64,000 nucleotides of DNA from Xanthobacter autotrophicus. GTDB lineage: Bacteria > Pseudomonadota > Alphaproteobacteria > Rhizobiales > Xanthobacteraceae. Position numbers and translations under genes: made by a program. The notes beneath the pieces are model-generated. The model was not told the origin of the DNA. It made no database searches and worked only from the letters and a program-made list of their open reading frames with translations. The stretch's first letter is position 1. Every line of letters starts with the position of its first letter. Positions 16,176 through 25,041 of this stretch are shown here, in pieces. The stretch lies in NCBI RefSeq assembly GCF_043194295.1, contig NZ_JBAFVK010000005.1, one strand, 5' to 3'.

Positions 16176-17479
16176 GCGACTTTTCCCCCCGCGAGATTGT
16201 CTCCGAGCTGGACCGCCACATCGTTGGCCAGGCCAATGCGAAGAGGGCGGTGGCCATCGCCCTGCGCAACCGCTGGCGGCGCCAGCAGCTGGACGACAAG
16301 CTGCGCGAGGAGGTGCTGCCCAAGAACATCCTCATGATCGGCCCCACGGGCGTCGGCAAGACCGAGATTTCCCGTCGCCTCGCCCGGCTTGCCGGCGCGC
16401 CTTTCCTCAAGGTGGAAGCCACCAAGTTCACGGAAGTGGGCTATGTGGGCCGCGACGTGGAGCAGATCGTGCGCGACCTCGTGGAGGTGGGCATCGGCCT
16501 CGTACGCGAGGCGCGGCGCAAGGATGTGCAGGCCAAAGCCCATCTCGCCGCCGAGAACCGGGTGCTCGACGCCTTGGTGGGCGCCACCGCCTCGCCCGCC
16601 ACCCGGGACGCCTTCCGCAAGCGCCTGCGCGCGGGCGAGCTGGACGACAAGGAAGTGGAGATCGAGATCCAGGCGGGCGGGCAGGGCATGCCCATGTTCG
16701 ACATCCCCGGCATGCCCGGCACCCAGATGGGCGCGGTCAATCTGGGCGACATGCTGGGCAAGGCCTTCGGCGGCCGCTCCAAGCCGCGACGGGTCAATGT
16801 GAAGGAGGCCCATCCCCTCCTGCTCGCCGAGGAGGCGGACAAGCTCATCGACCAGGACGCCATCGTCCAGGACGCCATCCACCAGGTGGAGAACAACGGC
16901 ATCGTCTTCCTCGACGAGATCGACAAGATCGCCGGCCGCGAGGGCCGCTCGGGCGCGGATGTCTCCCGCGAGGGCGTGCAGCGCGACCTGCTTCCCCTCA
17001 TTGAGGGCACCACGGTTTCCACCAAGCACGGGCCGGTGAAGACCGACCACATCCTGTTCATCGCCTCCGGCGCCTTTCACGTCTCCAAGCCGTCGGATCT
17101 GCTGCCGGAGCTTCAGGGCCGGCTGCCCATCCGGGTGGAGCTGGAGGCGCTGACGCGGGCCGACTTCGTGCGCATCCTCACCGAGACCGAGGCGAGCCTC
17201 GTCAAGCAGTCGGTGGCGCTCATGGGCACGGAGGGCGTGACCCTTACCATCACTGCCGACGCGGTGGAGGCCATCGCCGACGCGGCGGTGGAGGTGAATT
17301 CAAACGTGGAGAATATCGGTGCCCGGCGGCTCCAGACCGTCATCGAGCGGGTGCTGGACGATCTGTCCTTCTCTGCCCCCGACCGCTCTGGCGAGACGGT
17401 CGTTGTGGATGCCGAATATGTGCGCTCGCGCGTCGCCGACCTTGCCCGCAACGCCGACCTGAGCCGCTTCATCCTCTGA
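16172..17479 (+). CDS. hslU: HslU ATPase subunit
   Basis: 435 residues. HslU is the AAA+ unfoldase that feeds HslV. Walker A is GPTGVGKTE (near residue 60), Walker B is IVFLDEIDKI (near 250), and the I domain lies between. The pore motif GYVGRDVE is present, sensor 2 is in NIGARRLQTV, and the protein ends LSRFIL, the tail that docks into HslV. The start gives the standard N-terminus MSDFSPREIV. No clear heat-shock promoter could be assigned before hslV. Confidence 0.97.
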   Translation: MSDFSPREIVSELDRHIVGQANAKRAVAIALRNRWRRQQLDDKLREEVLPKNILMIGPTGVGKTEISRRLARLAGAPFLKVEATKFTEVGYVGRDVEQIVRDLVEVGIGLVREARRKDVQAKAHLAAENRVLDALVGATASPATRDAFRKRLRAGELDDKEVEIEIQAGGQGMPMFDIPGMPGTQMGAVNLGDMLGKAFGGRSKPRRVNVKEAHPLLLAEEADKLIDQDAIVQDAIHQVENNGIVFLDEIDKIAGREGRSGADVSREGVQRDLLPLIEGTTVSTKHGPVKTDHILFIASGAFHVSKPSDLLPELQGRLPIRVELEALTRADFVRILTETEASLVKQSVALMGTEGVTLTITADAVEAIADAAVEVNSNVENIGARRLQTVIERVLDDLSFSAPDRSGETVVVDAEYVRSRVADLARNADLSRFIL

Positions 17480-17492
17480 CGGAGCCGGATGT

Positions 17493-17517
17493 GCCGGCCT
17501 CTCTCAGGAGAGCCGGC
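17493..17517. terminator. Hairpin at the hslU/regulator convergence
   Basis: GCCGGCCTCTC (17493-17503) and GAGAGCCGGC (17508-17517) pair with one bulged base and a 4-base loop. It overlaps the last codons of the minus-strand regulator and lies 13 bases after the hslU stop. No T-run is present, so the call is tentative. Confidence 0.45.
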
Positions 17518-18892
17518 GCCGGTCCTGCCAGGCGAGCTTCTTGCGGTAGAGGGTGGAGGGGCTGAGATCGAGGGCCGCGGCCGCGAGCGGGATGTTGCCA
17601 TCGAACGCGGCGATGGCCGCCTCGATCACCCGCCGCTCCACGATGGCGAAGGGCTCGACCCGGCCGAAGGTGCCCCCGTGCGCCGCGTCCATCAGCATGG
17701 CGGCGGCCTGGGCGTTCGGGGCTTCTTCCGGCAGAGGCGCCTCGGGCTCCTCGAACAGCTCGGGTCCCAGCAATCCGCCGTCGCCGAGGATGACCGCGCG
17801 CCGCATCAGGTTCTGCAGTTCGCGCACATTGCCCGGGAACGACCGGGCTCGCAGAACGTCGGCTGCGCCGGGGGCGAGACGCGAAATCGGCCGCCCTTCC
17901 TCGCCGGCGAAACGGGCCAGGAAGGCTTCGGCCAGCAGCACCACGTCGTCGCCGCGCTCGCGCAGGGGCGGCAGGGTCAGGGTGAGAACGTCCAGCCGGT
18001 AGAACAGGTCCTCGCGCAGGCGGCCGGCGCGCACGTCCTCCAGCGGATCGCGGGCGGTGGCACAGACGAGGCGTACGTCGCTCTTGCGCTCGTCCGTCTC
18101 GCCGGCCCGGCGGAAGCGGCCTTTCTCAAGGAAATGCAGAAGCTTGCTTTGGGTGGCGTTGTCCAGCTCCGACACCTCGTCGAGCAGCAGCGTCCCCTCG
18201 TGGGCGCGCTCGAGGGCACCGGGACCGGTGAGGCCGAACACGGCTTGTTCCATGTAGGTGGCCGGAATGGCGGCGCAGTTGAGGGCGTTGAAGGGGCCTT
18301 CCTGCCGCGTGGAGGCCACGTGGAGGGCCGAGGCCGCAAGGCCCTTGCCGGTTCCGCTTTCCCCGGTCACGAACACCGGCGCGCGCGAAGCCGCCAGCCG
18401 CTCGATCTGTTCATAGACGGCCAGCATGGCCGGCGAGCGGCCCAGGAAGCCGCAGAAGTCGCCGCTGCGCGGCAGTTGCGGACGATCGCGGCGCCGCCGC
18501 TCGGGACGACGGGCCGGCGTGGCGGCCAGGAGGCGATCCACCACCTCCTCGGGACCGACGGGCTTGATCACCACGTCGTCGGCCCCGGCGCGCATGGCGG
18601 CCACGGCATCCGCCACCGAGGCCCCGCGCGCCAGTGCCACCACCAGCGTTCCGGCAAAGCCGGCGGCCCGCAGTCGCCGTGTGGCCTGTTCCGGTTGGTC
18701 AGCCGCCAGCAAGATCGCCGCACAGCGCGGCGCCAGGGGCAGGCCGGCCGCCAGATCCTCCGCCTCAAGCACATGCAAGGCATCGCGCCGGGCGAGCGCG
18801 GCGCGCATCATGGTGCGCACGTCCGCTTCCGGGTCGCAAACCAGAACGCAGGTACGCCGGTCGGTCGGTGGGGCCGATGGGTTTACAATCAT
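17504..18892 (-). CDS. AAA+/Fis regulator (NtrC/LuxO-like) lacking GAFTGA
   Basis: 462 residues from ATG 18892. Order: receiver-like domain (about 12-125), AAA+ domain (about 145-375), Fis-type helix-turn-helix at the end (IPLAAAALDLSPSTLYRK). Walker A GESGTGKG, Walker B GTLLLDEV and arginine finger REDLFYRLD are intact, so ATP hydrolysis is plausible. Two features are odd. The phosphoacceptor aspartate position (four residues before the proline of AADQP) is alanine, giving a pseudo-receiver. The sigma-54 contact loop is shortened to FGLTGPGALERA with no GAFTGA. It may therefore act as a DNA-binding repressor or as a sigma-54-independent regulator. No histidine kinase is adjacent. Confidence 0.85.
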   Translation of the reverse strand: MIVNPSAPPTDRRTCVLVCDPEADVRTMMRAALARRDALHVLEAEDLAAGLPLAPRCAAILLAADQPEQATRRLRAAGFAGTLVVALARGASVADAVAAMRAGADDVVIKPVGPEEVVDRLLAATPARRPERRRRDRPQLPRSGDFCGFLGRSPAMLAVYEQIERLAASRAPVFVTGESGTGKGLAASALHVASTRQEGPFNALNCAAIPATYMEQAVFGLTGPGALERAHEGTLLLDEVSELDNATQSKLLHFLEKGRFRRAGETDERKSDVRLVCATARDPLEDVRAGRLREDLFYRLDVLTLTLPPLRERGDDVVLLAEAFLARFAGEEGRPISRLAPGAADVLRARSFPGNVRELQNLMRRAVILGDGGLLGPELFEEPEAPLPEEAPNAQAAAMLMDAAHGGTFGRVEPFAIVERRVIEAAIAAFDGNIPLAAAALDLSPSTLYRKKLAWQDRRRLS

Positions 18893-19274
18893 AGCATGTG
18901 TTCGTGGTAATAAGTTACGGCAAGGGTAAGCGAAGATCACACTAGACCAAGCTATCGGTCCGGTCTCTAGAGCGCATCAGGCAGGATTGGCTCGCGATAC
19001 TGCATGGTAAAATGGCATGAAAACAAGAACCTGAAGCGCTTTAGGTGAATCGGTTCCCAATCTTGAATCTGGATCGGTACCATATGCCGCTGGCGGCGCA
19101 TGGGAGCTGTACCCGGGGACGGAATCCTTGACGCTGCGTGCGACCGCAAAACTGCCGGGATCCTGGCCGTCCACCCCGCGCATGCTTCGATCCGGGCGCT
19201 CACGGGACGCGGTCAGCGCCTTGGTCCGGCGCATCTGTCGGCTCCGAAATGGCATTTGATTTGCGCGAAACATT
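18893..19274. other. Intergenic region with an imperfect palindrome
   Basis: 382 bases without a supported gene. The segment ACCTGAAGCGCTTTAGGT at 19030-19047 is a near-palindrome (one mismatched pair). It is followed by GAATCGGTTCCCAATC; elements of this style recur between genes in related genomes as I recall them, but I cannot count copies here. Confidence 0.4.
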
Positions 19275-21146
19275 CTATCCACGCGGTGGTTTGCCGGCCA
19301 CGGCCTCGCGCGAGAGACCGGCGGTCTCCAGCGCGGAGAGGGCCTTGTCGGCCAGCGCCGGGGCCGGCAGCAGGCGATGGACGAGGCGGCGGACGCCTTC
19401 CGCTCCGTCCGGCATGCGGTGGAGCAGCGCGCCGACCGCTTCGCGGCTGTCGTTTGTGCGGCCGAGGGTGTGGAGGCAGAGCGCGAGCGCCAGCTTGTTC
19501 TCTATGGCCGAGTGCAGCGTGAGCTGTGGCACCAGAGCTTGGGCGGCGAGGACGTCGTTCCGCATGAAGGCGGCCATGGCCAGGAACGCATCCTGGAGAT
19601 TGGTGCGGACCGCGCCTTCGCGCCGGGCGCGCAGGAGCAAAGCCTCGCCTTCCTCGACGCGACCGGAACCGATGAACACGGTGGCCACTGTTGCCGCCAC
19701 GTCGAAATCCAGCGGATTGAGCTTCAGGGCCTTCTCGGCGGTGGCGACGGCATCGTCCGGTTCGCCCGCATAAAGCTGGACCACCGCGAGGGTGCGGGCG
19801 GCGTAGGCGCTCGCCGGGGCCAGTTCGGAGGCCAGTTCCGCTTCGTCAAGGAACTCCCCCATTTCCTCGGTGGTGGGGTTGGGGGTGTCGTCGTGCAGGG
19901 TGGCGTAGAGCTGTACCGTCGCCCGCACGGCGTAGCCGAGGGCGAAGTCGCGCTCCCGTTTGGTCAGCTCGGCCAGGCATGCGGTCCCGTTGCCGCGCTG
20001 GCCCTGCGGGTCGCCGCGAATGTAGGCGATGGCGGCGGCGATGCAGCCGAAGCCTGAATCCGGGGCCTTTGCCAGGGCTTGCGCCCGCGCCCGGACCGGG
20101 ATGACTCCGTAGCTTTCAATGATGGCCACGGCGACGTCGTGAACCACGCGGCGCTCACTGTCCGCAAGGCCGGTCCCCTGGGCGAGGCCGTCGAGGGTGG
20201 CCGACCAGATGATGGAGCCGTCACAGCGGTCGGTAATCCGGGTGACCAGCGAGAAGGTGCCGTCGGCACGGCCTTCGGCGAGGCCGGCGAGGGCGAAGAC
20301 CGAGCGCGATTGCGGTCCGGAACAGGCCTCGGGCACACCCGCTTCGTGAGCGGTGGCGCCAGCCGCCTTCACCTCGACGAAATCGAAGCGGGCGAAGGCG
20401 TCGCGCATCCGCTCCTCGATGGCGCGCAGTTCGGTCTCCGTTGGCGCGCCGGGGCCGGAGGCCTCGAACGGGCGCACCTCCACCACCGGCAGCCGGATGC
20501 GGTCCGCCATGGCCGCCCCGCGGTCGGACTTGAAAGCGGGGATCCGGGGTGCGAACAGGGCCAGCCCCGCGACGATCACCACAACCGCCGCCGCGGCCAT
20601 CAGCGCGCCGGCGCGACGCCAGAGCGGCTTCGGTGGTGGCGCGTCCGGCATCGTCGGTGCGGCCTGCGGCTCCGGCCCGGAGGGCACCGGCTCGACGGGT
20701 GCTTCCGTGCGGGGATGGAACAGGGGGACATACCCCCCCTTGGGAATGTCGATGACGAGCGGATCTTCGGCGCCCCCCGTGGCGTAATAGCGCTCCAGCG
20801 CGCGCCGCAACCGGGTCGCCTCCACCCGCACGATGGGGTCGGACTGGGGATCGAAGGAGGGCGGGCGGCCGAGGGCCTCCACAGCGATGGTGTAGCCCTT
20901 GATCTCGTCGGCGCGACCATCGAGGGTCGCTTCCACGACGAAACGCAGGAACGCCGCGAGGCGCGGCGACGAGGTGAAGTCGGGGGCGGCGAGCACACGG
21001 TCCAGCGCGGCACGAACGAGGACCGCCTCGTCGCCGCCGGGCGGCAGGGCGTCCGCGGGTGCCGCAGCGTCGACGGTCTCGACGGCGTCCGGGCTACCAG
21101 CCTCTGTGGTCTGCTCTACCAAAGTACCTTCCTTACGCACGGTCAC
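19275..21146 (-). CDS. Membrane-anchored regulator-like protein with TPR domain
   Basis: 623 residues from GTG 21146 (other GTG and TTG codons nearby make the start uncertain). Residues about 40-145 form a conserved N-terminal domain (FLRFVVEATLDGRADEIKGY...DPIVRVEATRLRRALERYY...IDIPKGGYVPLF) known from proteobacterial signalling proteins. It looks like a winged-helix DNA-binding or dimerisation unit. A single membrane segment follows (ALMAAAAVVVIVAGLALF, about 184-201). The periplasmic part has a domain with VEVRPFEASG...RITDRCDGSIIWS and then TPR-type helical repeats (AEKALKLNPLDFDVAATVA). The layout resembles CadC-like one-component sensors. Signal and targets are unknown; neighbours give no clue. 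Confidence 0.7.
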   Translation of the reverse strand: MTVRKEGTLVEQTTEAGSPDAVETVDAAAPADALPPGGDEAVLVRAALDRVLAAPDFTSSPRLAAFLRFVVEATLDGRADEIKGYTIAVEALGRPPSFDPQSDPIVRVEATRLRRALERYYATGGAEDPLVIDIPKGGYVPLFHPRTEAPVEPVPSGPEPQAAPTMPDAPPPKPLWRRAGALMAAAAVVVIVAGLALFAPRIPAFKSDRGAAMADRIRLPVVEVRPFEASGPGAPTETELRAIEERMRDAFARFDFVEVKAAGATAHEAGVPEACSGPQSRSVFALAGLAEGRADGTFSLVTRITDRCDGSIIWSATLDGLAQGTGLADSERRVVHDVAVAIIESYGVIPVRARAQALAKAPDSGFGCIAAAIAYIRGDPQGQRGNGTACLAELTKRERDFALGYAVRATVQLYATLHDDTPNPTTEEMGEFLDEAELASELAPASAYAARTLAVVQLYAGEPDDAVATAEKALKLNPLDFDVAATVATVFIGSGRVEEGEALLLRARREGAVRTNLQDAFLAMAAFMRNDVLAAQALVPQLTLHSAIENKLALALCLHTLGRTNDSREAVGALLHRMPDGAEGVRRLVHRLLPAPALADKALSALETAGLSREAVAGKPPRG

Positions 21147-21212
21147 AATCTTTGTGGGTCAGAACCCAGGCGCGTGCAAGGGGCACGGCTTGCCGGTCCC
21201 CTTGCACGCCAT

Positions 21213-21257
21213 CCGTCCCTTTGGAAACCGTCCCTTTGGAAACCGCCCCTTTGGAAA
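21213..21257. repeat. Three tandem 15-bp repeats
   Basis: Units CCGTCCCTTTGGAAA at 21213-21227 and 21228-21242 are identical, and CCGCCCCTTTGGAAA at 21243-21257 differs by one base. They lie between the divergent TPR-protein and aminotransferase genes. Confidence 0.9.
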
Positions 21258-21280
21258 CGGCGCCGTTTCCCAAGGGGCGG
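21243..21280. promoter_or_regulatory. 38-bp near-perfect palindrome
   Basis: CCGCCCCTTTGGAAACGGC (21243-21261) and GCCGTTTCCCAAGGGGCGG (21262-21280) are inverted copies with one mismatched pair and no loop. The left arm is also the third tandem repeat unit. It could be an operator or cruciform element for the divergent genes. Confidence 0.6.
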
Positions 21281-21479
21281 TGTACAGCTGGTCATCCCTT
21301 GAACGCAGCCGGCCCCGGCCTTTGGAGCGAAACCCGCCGTGGTTGCGTCGAGAAGTATCCCGCTCCAGTGTTTCCAGCGGCCACGCGCGCTGCTAGCTTC
21401 CGCACCGACGCGGCCGAAGAATGGCAGCCGGCAGGCCCACTCTCGCCTGGAGCTGCCGCCGCGCGGGAGAGGTTTCATC

Positions 21480-22841
21480 ATGGCTCTGGACGATCTGGTC
21501 ACCGAAGGCGCTGGCGTGGGTGCGGACGCGATTCCCAACGATCTCGACGCTTTCTGGATGCCGTTCACCTCCAACCGTTCGTTCAAGAAGCGACCGCGGC
21601 TCGTCTCCCGGGCCAAGGACATGCACTATTACACTCCGGAAGGCCGCGCCATTCTCGATGGCTGCGCCGGACTGTGGTGCGTCAATCCCGGCCATAACCG
21701 CGAGCCCATCGTCGAGGCTATCCGCCAGGCCGCCACCGAGGTGGATTTCGCCCCCACCTTCCAGTACGGCCATCCGCAGGCGTTCCGGCTCGCGAGCCGC
21801 ATCGCGGACCTCGCGCCAGGCGATCTCGACCATGTGTTCTTCTGCAATTCCGGCTCGGAGGCGGTGGACACCGCGCTGAAGATCGCCCTCGCCTATCACC
21901 AGACCACGGGCGCCGGCACCCGCACCCGCCTCATCGGCCGCGAGCGCGGCTATCACGGGGTGGGCTTCGGCGGCATCTCGGTGGGCGGCATCGTGTCGAA
22001 CCGCCGGACCTTCGGCACCATGCTCACCGGCGTCGATCACCTGCGCTCCACCTATGACCGGGAGCATCAGGCCTTCACCAAGGGCGAGCCGGACTACGGC
22101 GCGCATTTCGCCGACGAACTGGAGCGCATCGTCGCCCTGCACGACGCATCCACCATCGCGTCGGTGATCGTGGAGCCCATGGGCGGCTCCACCGGCGTGC
22201 TACCGACGCCCAAGGGCTATCTCAAGCGGTTGCGCGAGATCTGCGACAAGTACGGCATCCTGCTCATCTTCGACGAGGTCATCACCGGCTTCGGCCGCCT
22301 GGGCCATGCCTTCGCCGCCGAGCGCTATGGCGTGGTGCCGGACATGATCACCTTCGCCAAGGGCATCACGGCGGGCGCCGTGCCCATGGGCGGCGTGCTT
22401 GTGCGCAAGGGCATCCACGATGCCTTCATGAAGGGGCCGGAGCACGTGGTGGAGCTGTTCCACGGCTACACCTATTCGGCGCATCCTTTGGCTTGCGCGG
22501 CGGGTCTTGCCACCCTCGACCTCTATGCCAAGGAGCACACCTTCACCCATGCCCGCGCGCTGGAGCCCTTCTTCGCCGACGCGATCATGACCCTGAAGGA
22601 CAAGCCCGGCGTGCTCGACATCCGCACCGTGGGCATCACCGGCGCCGTGGACCTCGCCCCGAAGGACGGCGCGCCGGGCCTGAAGGGCTATGAGGCGCTG
22701 GAGCGTGCCTTCCACGAAGAAGGCCTGATGATGCGCATCGCCGGCGACACGCTGGTGGTGACGCCGCCGCTCATCATCTCCAAGGATCAGGTGGGCGAGT
22801 TGGTGGAGAAGCTGGGCCGGGTCATCGAGAAGGTGGCCTGA
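21480..22841 (+). CDS. Class III aminotransferase (beta-alanine/omega-amino acid--pyruvate type)
   Basis: 453 residues from ATG 21480. The fold type I PLP enzyme is recognised by FCNSGSEAVDTALKIA (phosphate contact), RGYHGVGFGG, EPMGGSTGVL, IFDEVITGFGRLG (the aspartate that holds the pyridine nitrogen) and ITFAKGITAG with the PLP lysine. Its N-terminus FWMPFTSNRSFKKRP and LDGCAGLWCVNPGHN match omega-amino acid:pyruvate transaminases, which convert beta-alanine or amines to aldehydes or semialdehydes using pyruvate. The precise amine donor cannot be read from sequence. It stands alone. Confidence 0.9.
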   Translation: MALDDLVTEGAGVGADAIPNDLDAFWMPFTSNRSFKKRPRLVSRAKDMHYYTPEGRAILDGCAGLWCVNPGHNREPIVEAIRQAATEVDFAPTFQYGHPQAFRLASRIADLAPGDLDHVFFCNSGSEAVDTALKIALAYHQTTGAGTRTRLIGRERGYHGVGFGGISVGGIVSNRRTFGTMLTGVDHLRSTYDREHQAFTKGEPDYGAHFADELERIVALHDASTIASVIVEPMGGSTGVLPTPKGYLKRLREICDKYGILLIFDEVITGFGRLGHAFAAERYGVVPDMITFAKGITAGAVPMGGVLVRKGIHDAFMKGPEHVVELFHGYTYSAHPLACAAGLATLDLYAKEHTFTHARALEPFFADAIMTLKDKPGVLDIRTVGITGAVDLAPKDGAPGLKGYEALERAFHEEGLMMRIAGDTLVVTPPLIISKDQVGELVEKLGRVIEKVA

Positions 22842-22865
22842 GCCCGCGCCGGCTTCCTTTAAAAA

Positions 22866-22894
22866 GTCATGCCCCGGACAGGCCGGGGCATGAC
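22866..22894 (-). terminator. Rho-independent terminator (serves the DUF3309 gene)
   Basis: Arms GTCATGCCCCGG (22866-22877) and CCGGGGCATGAC (22883-22894) pair perfectly over 12 bases with a 5-base loop. On the minus strand five T residues follow the hairpin directly (AAAAA at 22861-22865 on plus). It may also stop plus-strand transcripts from the aminotransferase gene. Confidence 0.8.
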
Positions 22895-22948
22895 GGGTTC
22901 AGCAGGGGGTCGCGCAGCGGACGTGGCCCGCCCGGGCCCCCGCGGAGG

Positions 22949-23101
22949 TCAGAGCCGTCCCGTGAGCGCCAGCACGATCACGATGATCAGCAGCACGCCG
23001 ACGATGCCGCCGGGCCCGTAGCCCCAGCCCGAGCTGTAGCCCCATCGCGGCAGTGCTCCGATGAGCAGCAGGACGAGGACAATAATCAGAATAGTGGACA
23101 T
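22949..23101 (-). CDS. DUF3309 family small membrane protein
   Basis: 50 residues from ATG 23101, with AGGGAGG seven bases upstream. It is MSTILIIVLVLLLIGALPRW, then YSSGWGYGPGG, then IVGVLLIIVIVLALTGRL: two hydrophobic segments joined by a Tyr/Gly/Trp loop. This is the DUF3309 pattern (about 50 residues, widespread in proteobacteria). Function is unknown; such proteins are thought to sit in the inner membrane. It has its own terminator and appears to be a single-gene unit between the aminotransferase and aminopeptidase genes. Confidence 0.88.
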   Translation of the reverse strand: MSTILIIVLVLLLIGALPRWGYSSGWGYGPGGIVGVLLIIVIVLALTGRL

Positions 23102-23193
23102 GGACGGGCCTCCCTTATCGATCGGCGGAGCTTCGTCTCACCTCTCGCGGATGATAACGCCAGCCTGACCGTAGGGTTCCCGCTTGGTTCCTT

Positions 23194-25041
23194 TCAGAGC
23201 GGGGCGGTGGCCTGCGCCAGCCACTCCCGATCCACCTCGTCGAGATCGTCGGCCAGCGCCTGCGCAACCAGCGCGTGATAAGCGTCCACCTGCTCCCGCT
23301 CGGCGCCATCCAACAGGCTGAGGTCGATGAGGCGCCGGTCGTAGGGCACCAGCGTCAGGGTCGAGAAGCCGAGGCACGGCTTCTCCGCGCCCTCGACGGT
23401 GCGCCGCTCCACCAAAATCAGGTTCTCGATGCGGATGCCATAGGCCCCGGTGCGGTAATAGCCCGGCTCGTTGGAGAGGATCATGCCCTCGGCCAGCGCC
23501 AGGTGCCCGAGCTGTGAGATGCGCGCCGGGCCTTCATGCACCGACAGGCCGGCGCCCACACCATGGCCGGTGCCGTGGTCGAAATCCAGTCCCGCCGCCC
23601 ACAGATACCGCCGCGCCAGCGGATCGAGCTGGGCACCGGTGACGCCTTGCGGAAACACCGCCCGGCTCAGGGCCAGATGACCCTTCAGCACCAGCGTGTA
23701 GTGGCGGCGCATCTCCTGCGTCGGCGTACCCACGGCGAGGGTGCGGGTGATGTCGGTGGTACCGTCCGGATATTGGGCGCCGGAATCCAGCAGGAACAAC
23801 TCCCCGGGATGGATCGCCCGGTTGGTCGTGCGGGTGACGCGATAATGCACGATGGCGCCATTCTCCCCCGCCCCCGCGATGGTGGGGAAGGAGACGTCGG
23901 TGAGGTTGCCGGTGCCGCGCCGGAAGGTTTCCAGCGCCTCCACCGCCTCGATCTCGGTGAGATGGCCCTTCGGCGCCTCGGCGTCGAACCACGCGAGGAA
24001 CCGCGCAAGCGCGAGGCCGTCGCGCACGTGGGCGGCGCGCATGCCGGCGATCTCGGCCGGGTTCTTGGAGGCCTTCAGCAGGGCGATGGGGTCGGTGCCC
24101 TTCTCCACGGTGCCGCCCGCCGCCTCGATGAGGCCGGCGAGACGCACCGGGGCGGTGGCCTGATCCAGCCGGACCTTGCGGTCCTTGGCGAAGGCGGCGA
24201 GCACGGTGTCGAGGTCACCGGTGCCGTGGAGGCGCGCATGCCCGGCCAGCGCCGCGCGCACCTCGTGGGAGAGTTTCAGCGGTTCGAGGAACAGCTCCGG
24301 CAGGCCCTCGCGCGGCACGATGCACCAGGCCAGCGGCAGCGGCGTGTGGGCCACGTCGCCGCCGCGCATGTTGAACAGCCAGGCCGCGCCGTGGGGATCG
24401 GAGATCAGCGCCCCGTCGAGCCTGGCTTCGGCGAGCTTCTCCTGAACCCGCAGGAGCTTGGCCGCCGTGTCCTCGCCGGCCACGGAGAGGTCGAGCAGCC
24501 GCACCGGCGCGCGGGGCGGCTCGGGCCGGTCGGGCCAGATGGCGGTGAAGGGGTCGGCCTCCAGCGGCACGAGGATGCCGCCGGCCGCACCCACCGCCTT
24601 GGCCAGCCGGTCGCGGCCGTCGATGGTGGTGCGCCAGGGGTCGTAGGCCAGCCGCGCGCCACGGCGGAGGTTCGCTTCCACCCACGCATCCGGGCGGGTC
24701 TGGGACAGGGGCACCACAGTGAAGGCAGACAGATCCACCTGGGCCGGGGCCTGGAGGGTGTAGCGCCCGTCCACGAACAAGGCGGCAGTGTCCTCAAGCA
24801 CGATCACCGTGCCGGCGGACCCGGTGAAGCCGGTGAGGAAGGCGAGACGCTCCTCGCACGCCGGGACATATTCGTTCTGGTGCGCATCGGCGCGCGGCAC
24901 CACGTAGCCGTCGACGTTGAGTCGCGCGAGTTCCGCCCGCAGCGCGGCGAGCCGGGCAGGACCGGCCGCGCCGTCGGCGAGGTCGTCGAAGGTCTGGAAC
25001 ACGGCCTTGAAGGCGCGGGGAGTCTTGTGGTGCAAGGTCAT
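23194..25041 (-). CDS. Aminopeptidase P family protein (Xaa-Pro aminopeptidase, M24B)
   Basis: 615 residues from ATG 25041; an ATG at 25086 would add 15 residues but has no ribosome site. It has the three-part layout of long aminopeptidase P: two creatinase-like N-terminal domains (LARLNVDGYVVPRADAHQNEY; LISDPHGAAWLFNMRG) and a pita-bread catalytic domain from about residue 310. The dinuclear metal ligands are seen in LLDSGAQYPDGTTDITR, DHGTGHGVG, LSNEPGYY and GIRIENL. It removes an N-terminal residue before proline in the cytoplasm. It is adjacent to tRNA-Gly on the other strand. Confidence 0.93.
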   Translation of the reverse strand: MTLHHKTPRAFKAVFQTFDDLADGAAGPARLAALRAELARLNVDGYVVPRADAHQNEYVPACEERLAFLTGFTGSAGTVIVLEDTAALFVDGRYTLQAPAQVDLSAFTVVPLSQTRPDAWVEANLRRGARLAYDPWRTTIDGRDRLAKAVGAAGGILVPLEADPFTAIWPDRPEPPRAPVRLLDLSVAGEDTAAKLLRVQEKLAEARLDGALISDPHGAAWLFNMRGGDVAHTPLPLAWCIVPREGLPELFLEPLKLSHEVRAALAGHARLHGTGDLDTVLAAFAKDRKVRLDQATAPVRLAGLIEAAGGTVEKGTDPIALLKASKNPAEIAGMRAAHVRDGLALARFLAWFDAEAPKGHLTEIEAVEALETFRRGTGNLTDVSFPTIAGAGENGAIVHYRVTRTTNRAIHPGELFLLDSGAQYPDGTTDITRTLAVGTPTQEMRRHYTLVLKGHLALSRAVFPQGVTGAQLDPLARRYLWAAGLDFDHGTGHGVGAGLSVHEGPARISQLGHLALAEGMILSNEPGYYRTGAYGIRIENLILVERRTVEGAEKPCLGFSTLTLVPYDRRLIDLSLLDGAEREQVDAYHALVAQALADDLDEVDREWLAQATAPL

